Source: JAWXUK01 sp044432725 (GTDB taxonomy: Bacteria > Bacillota > Clostridia > Oscillospirales > Oscillospiraceae). Taken from it: 19,805 nucleotides of DNA. The DNA lies in assembly GCA_044432725.1 (NCBI GenBank), contig JAWXUL010000036.1, positions 1 to 19,805 on the forward strand, written 5' to 3'. The translations under genes and the position numbers were made by a program. The notes beneath the pieces are model-generated. The model did no database searches. It was not told where the DNA came from and saw nothing but the letters and a program-made list of their open reading frames with translations. Positions 14,262 to 19,805 of this stretch are shown here, piece by piece. Numbering within the stretch: the stretch's first letter is position 1; each line of letters starts with the position of its first letter.

Positions 14262-14329
14262 ATGAATACAATCTGTAATAAAATGAAAAAAATAACTCTT
14301 TTCTTTCCCTCCTTCTGGCAGGAGGCATC
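14262..14329 (+). other. frame-shifted signal peptide of the surface protein
   Basis: The ATG at 14262 (AAAGGA 11 bases upstream) opens MNTICNKMKKITLFFP, then leaves frame at CCC (14307-14309). Adding one C gives LLLAGGIMLNLASPILA in the frame of the downstream protein, which makes a complete Sec signal peptide ending in an A-x-A-like site. Without it, the only in-frame start is the ATG at 14330, which has AGGAGG 4 bases upstream but leaves just 10 hydrophobic residues. Confidence 0.6.
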
Positions 14330-16804
14330 ATGCTGAATTTGGCAAGCCCAATTTTGGCGGCCTCTCCACGGAACGAGGATAAAGCATCCACTGTCTCCAC
14401 TGCAGCAGCAGACCAAGGACAAGAGACCCAAGGAATCACAACAGCAGTGCTCAGCAGTTATACACTGCCAGACGCAGCACAGTTAGCGACTGCAGTTGCC
14501 AGTGGTCCAACCCACCAAAGTAAATATTACAATATTTACAAACTAGACAGCAGTGGTAACTACGACAGCGACAAAACTGGCATCGCAGGTGATACAGACG
14601 TGGTGATAACGACAGCCAGTGACTGTACCGTATACGTCACAATGAGGGATGGCGTGAACACACCCAATAACACAGAAATTAGGGTGGGAGATCTTGAAGA
14701 TCTTAATGTCGATGGGGACACAATCAATATTATTCTGGATAGCATAGAGTTTGATGGAGAGAAAGCAATGCTTATGACTCATTCAAAGTCTGATAATCCA
14801 ACAAATATCAATCTTTATCTAAAAGGCGAGAATGTAATTACAAGTACTTATTATGGCGTGGATGTGAAGGCAGGTAGCACAGTCACCGTGTATGAGTACG
14901 AAAAAAATGCCTCCCTATATTCAGAAAATAACACAGGGGACCAAGCAGGGATTCGTTTGGTTCGTGGTGGACATATGATCGTGGAGTCTGGTACTGTCAT
15001 TGGGGTAAGTAAGACAGGGTCGAGCAATAATCACAGTGCTGGGATTGGTGCTAGAAACAGTAGGGACGATTTTTGTGGGGCTTTGACTGTCAATGGTGGT
15101 ACTGTCATTGGACAAGGGAGCATCGGCATTGGTGGCACTATGATTACCGATGATGGTCCAATCACAATCAATGGTGGTGAAGTGGTTGCCTATGGTACCA
15201 ACATCGGCATGGGTACGAGTGGTTATTCCTCTAAAGAAGGGAATGATGGAGGAGCTGTCACTGTCACTGGTGGATCTGTTTTTGCCTATGGAGGCACCTG
15301 TGGGATTCAGACTTATGGAACAGGGGACATCATTCTAAATGGTGGTGAAATCACGGCACTGACAGCTGGGAATTACAGTATGAACGTCCTAAGCATTGGA
15401 ACAGGAACAGGAACACTAAAATCTTCTGGCTCTGCTGTTCTTTTCCGTAATGCCCCCATTTATGCACGAGGATCCGCTGTTTCTATGCAAGACCAAAATT
15501 TCATTGACTTTACAGTGGGGGAAGACCAACTGGACCCCTTTCACACTTACTATAACAGTGCTTACGACACATCCACCATTTCTGGGGGAGCAAGTAACAT
15601 TTGGTATGGTAAAGTCTATGGTTCTGTTACTTTAAAACAAGACTTTGCCTTAGGTGCACGAGAGATTTATTCTTATATTGATGGTGACATAACCACAGAC
15701 GAGCTTGCTTCTTGTGATGCCATGGTCCTTGATATTCTTCCTTCTTCTGTTACTGGCAATGGCAGTCATAACCAGTTACGCACCTTAAAGGATAATAGTG
15801 TTTTAACATCAGACAACTATCTGACCATTGAAAGTGACAGTGTCCTTCGCTTTGAAGCTATGCCAGTAGCTCAGCCTAGCTATAGCTCTTTTGTACTTGG
15901 TGGTGGAGTATCTAATGTATATACCTCATTAACTGACGCCTATGCTGATGCAGTCTATCAATGGCGACCAGGAAGCAAAGCCCCCACAGGGGGAGGGTCA
16001 ATTCAGCCTGTCCTTTCTGATGACATTATTTGGGATTCTGCTTATTATGGTGTGACCAGTAACGGAGTGAATGGTTCAACGCCTTATAACTCAGGGAACG
16101 CCTACTTTAAAAGCAACACCTATACCATCCTAGAGGGCAAGGGAACCTATCATGGTTTAGCTGCTGACGGCTATATGGGGAATGGGTGGAAGGGTTACAC
16201 CTATTTGATGGAAGCAGGGCACGGAGATTTTTGGAGTTCAGGCATCATCAGCATTACTTATACCAATGACAGCACTGGGAAAGGTCTGGCAGCGAAGGCT
16301 TTGGCAGTCGCTGGCGATTATACCGTCAGAATCCAAGGGATGGACGATCGTTATTGGCTTAGCGATGGTAGTTTTTCCAAAACAGCGAATGATTCCAATG
16401 ATGTCAGTATTGAATTTATTGGACAAGGCTATAGCAATTTTACCATAGAGCCATATGATATTACCAATGGTTCTTATTCTGGAAACACAAATTTTGAAAA
16501 CCAAGCAGATATAACAGATGATTTTGTGAAAGTCTCCAGTTCTGCTGATTTAGAAGCTAATGTTTACATCTCCAACGGACAACTTTCTTTGAATGTCTAT
16601 GATTATGTGACAGTCAACAGTCCCTTTGATACCACTGGCACTACTTTGACCAAGAACACAGACTATGTTTTGTCTTTTAAGGATTCTGCTATACAGCCAA
16701 CAGATGGCACAAGAAATGTGAACCTTGTAGTCACAGGTGTTGGGAATTATACAGGAAGTTATATCTATAACACTCCGTATACTCTGAAAGAATCTGATGG
16801 TAGC
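14330..16804 (+). CDS. giant surface protein, N-terminal part (up to the assembly gap)
   Basis: This is the first 825 codons of an extracellular adhesin-like protein. After the signal region (see the frameshift at 14307), residues about 20-110 are Ser/Thr/Gln-rich. Residues about 120-390 have the repeating pattern of a right-handed beta-helix: ALTVNGGTVIGQGSIGIGG, ITINGGEVVAYGTNIGMG, AVTVTGGSVFAYGGTCGI and DIILNGGEITALTAG are successive rungs with NGG turns. Such helices occur in carbohydrate-binding or adhesin-type surface proteins of Lachnospiraceae. The remainder is beta-rich, with repeated YT/SY-rich strands up to LKESDGS at the gap. A substrate cannot be predicted. The gene continues after the Ns at 16906. 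Confidence 0.8.
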
Positions 16805-16904
16805 NNNNNNNNNNNNNNNNNNNNNNNNNNNNNNNNNNNNNNNNNNNNNNNNNNNNNNNNNNNNNNNNNNNNNNNNNNNNNNNNNNNNNNNNNNNNNNNN
16901 NNNN
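16805..16904. other. assembly gap (100 Ns) flanked by a 10-bp identical sequence
   Basis: TGATGGTAGC is the last sequence before the Ns (16795-16804) and also the first after them (16905-16914). Merging the two copies gives ESDGS-KGDGN in one continuous open frame. The gap therefore probably represents an unmerged overlap, or a collapsed short repeat, rather than 100 missing bases. The literal 100-N spacing puts the two halves out of frame by one base. Confidence 0.7.
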
Positions 16905-16905
16905 T

Positions 16906-19805
16906 GATGGTAGCAAGGGGGATGGCAATACCCTGATGTCTGCAGAAGCAGTCAGCGTGGATGGGACTTTGTTTTATGATATCACCATAAAAGTGCTAAA
17001 AGGGGATACACCTTTTATTGGTACGGACGTTGATGCTGAACTCACATTCCGTGTGGAGGCAAGAGAAGCAGGGACGGGAAGTACTTTCGATGATGGTTCT
17101 TTGAACTTAGTCGCTCCTTTCTACCAGCGTCCAGACGGAAAGCTGTATCCTAGGGATCTCCTCATTTCTGAAAAGGGAGTTCTTCAGACCATTGGCACTG
17201 ATTACACCATAGAATATAAAGATAAAAATGGAACTTGGGTGCCTTGGATTACTTCTGTGGACGGCTCTGATTTGGATATCACAAAAGAGGATGATACGGA
17301 TGCTACCACCTATCAATTCCCTGTTCGTGTGACCAATGTTTCGAATACTTCTGATTCTTTGGAATTTAACGCCACATGGAAAACAGGGGGCAGTTATACT
17401 GGGCATAATTTCAGTACAGGGATTTTGTATCCTTATACCAATACCACCAATACAAAAGCAGTCTATGCCATTGAAAATTATGGTTTGGTTTTGTCTGCCG
17501 AGGATTTGGGCTTATCTGCCAGTAAATATGTAACTGCTACCCCATCGACCAGAACAGGGAGCGGCGATACAGACAGCGATACAGACAGCAGTGAGGCGAC
17601 AAGAGTAAAGTTAACAGACAGTGATTTTTCTTTTGTCAGCACTATGGCTGGGTTTAACGCTTATAATGAAGCTGTGGCAAACAACAACAGCACCTTGGAA
17701 AACTATCAATATAGTTATATTTTTAATGTGGATAAAAACGGGGTTGCCTCTTTGGAAAAAGATGGAACACAATCTTATCTATATTTTAACGAAACAAGTA
17801 AGAATGACTCTAGTTTAGGCTTAACTTGGTATCTCTGCTTGGCTGGAACAGGGGAATTTTCTGGAGCCTTGCTCTTTGAAATTGATAAAGATCACATTGT
17901 TTTCCTCGATTTGACAGAGGATATCATTGGCTCTTTGGATGATCAGCTTGTGCTAGATCCAAATAAATATCCAAACACACCAGCAAATCTCTATCAAAAG
18001 CCAGATGCAAGCCTTCATGCCGAAGATTTGAAATTTTTACAATATCGTATTCCAGCCTTGGACAGCAATCACGAGTTACTGGTTCACAGCATGAACAGCA
18101 CGAATTATTCTGTGACAGCCACACAAACAAGTGAAAATCCTTTGAAATATTACTTGGGCATCACAGGGCAAGGGAATAGTCCTTTACTCAGTTTGGACCC
18201 ATCTAGCGTAGGTGATGAGGTGCCGGAATATGACGCTTTGACAGTGAAAGCTGCGGGTTCAGGAGCCACTTTCCGTCATGGCTATATTGACTTGGTCACA
18301 GCGCAAACCATCGAATATGTGGCAGGAAACGGTCATGATGACATCGATGGCACAGGAGATTTTTACACAGCAGAAGATTACCAGAAAATTTTTGAACAGT
18401 TAGAATTTTACCATCAGGGAGTTTTGTTGACTGATTACACAGCCACGATGAATGTCCCTCTCTTCTATGATGATGATTCTAGTGAAGACAATCACATCCA
18501 AGTTTGTAGCATCACCCTCACAGACAGCAGATCAGGGGCAGTTGCCTCTACAGCTTCTGTTACATTTGACCTAAAAATCACCATGAAACCAGAAGAAAAA
18601 GGAAATATTTCTTACTATCACAACGATGGCAGTGGTGATTTCACCCAAAGTCCTACTTGGAGATTGGGAAGCGACGAGATTTCCTTTGAATCAGATGAGG
18701 ATAATGACGATATCGCTTTAGAGCGAGAAGGCTATACCTTTGCGGGTTGGAGTCTGGACCTTGCAGGTACAGATATGATTGATTCTCACTTGTTTGAGGT
18801 TGATGGTAGCATTGGGGATATCTACTACACCCTCTTAACAGAACTCATTGCCCATGCAAATGACTTGGGTTATGAAACAGGAAACAATGTGGTCTTACTT
18901 TATGCACAGTGGGAAATCAACGAATATTCTGTAATATTTGATGATAATTATACAGGTAGTATTGACAGCATAAAGGGAAGTTTTTATCAAGGTATTACAT
19001 TCCCCAGTAACCCAGATCGTTCAGGATATATTTTCCAAGGATGGGTAGTTGCAGCTGATCAAAATAATGTGGATGCAAGCATCTTAGAAGATGGAGCAAT
19101 GACTTTTGGGGAAATTGCGACCACACAAGATCCAGTTGATTTAAACAAATATACAGGCACACTATACGCAAAATGGGAGAAAATGGACCCCTACCACGTC
19201 TATTTCTCTCCTAACTTTAGTGGTCAAGGATTATATTCCTCATTGACCATTGATGCAAAAGATTATTTTGATATAACTACGAACAACAGTGATGCCTTTG
19301 AATTGCCAGCAAATCCCATTCGCACAGGCTATGACTTCAGCCTTTGGACCTTAGACCCAACAGGTGGGGACTATCTAGTCAGTGCAGTGGATGCTGCCTC
19401 TTTGCGTATCAGCGTGGAGGAGACCCCCTATGCCATCATGAGTTTGTACACAGAAGAAATGATGGAAAACAACGAAGAAGCAGCAGAGGTTCTTCTTGTG
19501 GCTGAAGAAGAAACAGTGATTTTATCCGTAGAAACCAAAGAAAATTACGAATTAGTAGAGCTGTACCAAGGAGAAGAACTGGTTCCACTAGAAAGTCTGC
19601 AAGACAGTCATTTCTCTTTCAAAGCAAAGAAAGACATGACCATTCGTGCCACTTTCCGTGAAATACCTCCAGAAAATAATGAGTCTCCAGACAGCGACGA
19701 TGCCCAAGATGGCGACGACGCTCAAACAGGCGACGACGCTCAAACAGGCGACGACGCTCAAACAGGCGACGACGCTCAAACAGGCGACGATGCCCAAACA
19801 GGCGA
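16906..19805 (+). CDS. giant surface protein, C-terminal part (runs off the window)
   Basis: This open frame of 966 codons continues the same protein and has no stop before the window end. Beta-sandwich-like stalk regions fill roughly 16980-18600. Three Flg_new/InlB B-type repeats follow: EREGYTFAGWSLD to LYAQWE (about 18722-18915), SGYIFQGWVVA to LYAKWEK (about 19020-19185), and an imperfect RTGYDFSLWTLDP (about 19320). A Glu-rich segment then leads into tandem GDDAQT hexapeptides from 19711. Such repeats form stalks on surface proteins; a Gly/Asp/Thr hexapeptide tract usually precedes a wall or membrane anchor, which would lie beyond 19805. With the N-terminal half the protein exceeds 1,790 residues. 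Adhesion or matrix function is inferred from architecture. Confidence 0.8.
19693..19805 (+). repeat. 18-bp tandem repeats encoding GDDAQT
   Basis: Four identical units GGCGACGACGCTCAAACA run from 19711 to 19782. A fifth with two silent changes (19783-19800) and a sixth cut by the window follow; a degenerate unit (SDDAQD) precedes at 19693-19710. The unit length is a multiple of 3, so copy-number change keeps the frame. The true copy number may be collapsed in a draft assembly. Confidence 0.92.

Noticed and set aside
14048..14431. minus-strand frames of 127 and 76 codons opposite the surface gene start
   Set aside because: Cys- and Phe-rich shadow translation with no ribosome site, overlapping the surface protein's start region.
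19588..19797. minus-strand frame with repeated ACLSVV, hydrophobic like a membrane protein
   Set aside because: It is only the antisense reading of the GDDAQT tandem repeats.
19693..19805. possible CRISPR array
   Set aside because: The 18-bp units are contiguous with no spacers and lie in an open coding frame.

Overview
The window looks like draft-quality DNA from a low-GC Bacillota of the Clostridia, most likely a gut Lachnospiraceae-type organism. The evidence is strong AGGAGG ribosome sites, consensus sigma-A promoters, DUF6076, DUF6550 and DUF6809 accessory proteins, and a very large Flg_new-repeat surface protein. A run of 100 Ns and several reading frames broken by single missing bases show that the assembly is imperfect.

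Positions 1 to about 10603 read as the right end of an integrative, mobilizable element. On the minus strand it carries a RepA-like ATPase, a candidate oriT, a MobC-like accessory protein and the N-terminus of a MobA-type relaxase. DUF6076, DUF6809 and DUF6550 accessory genes follow. Next comes a compact defence block: an ApeA-like HEPN protein, a restriction-modification cassette with two cytosine-C5 methyltransferases and a frame-broken PD-(D/E)XK endonuclease, and an AbiH protein. The element appears to end at 10580-10603 in a duplicated 3' end of a tmRNA or tRNA gene (T-loop, acceptor strand and CCA, without the 5' half), followed at once by an intrinsic terminator. This is the expected junction for integration into ssrA or a tRNA gene. 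Two TTGGTAGAAC repeats just inside the junction could be integrase arm sites. No integrase gene is in the window.

To the right, presumably host chromosome or a second element, lie a small membrane protein, a lipoprotein, and two tandem DUF4230 proteins (one membrane-anchored, one lipoprotein) behind a perfect TTGACA-N17-TATAAT promoter and closed by a strong terminator. From about 14262 to the window end runs one giant secreted surface protein: signal peptide, beta-helix-like region, long stalk, three Flg_new/InlB-type repeats and a GDDAQT hexapeptide tract. The N gap in this gene is bounded by the same 10 bases on both sides, and merging them restores one open frame. The signal peptide is also repaired by adding one C.

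The main points of interest are the defence cargo packed against an attachment site, the two-methyltransferase R-M cassette whose second methyltransferase reads in frame into the endonuclease, and the pattern of single-base deletions, which must be resolved before any gene here is called dead.
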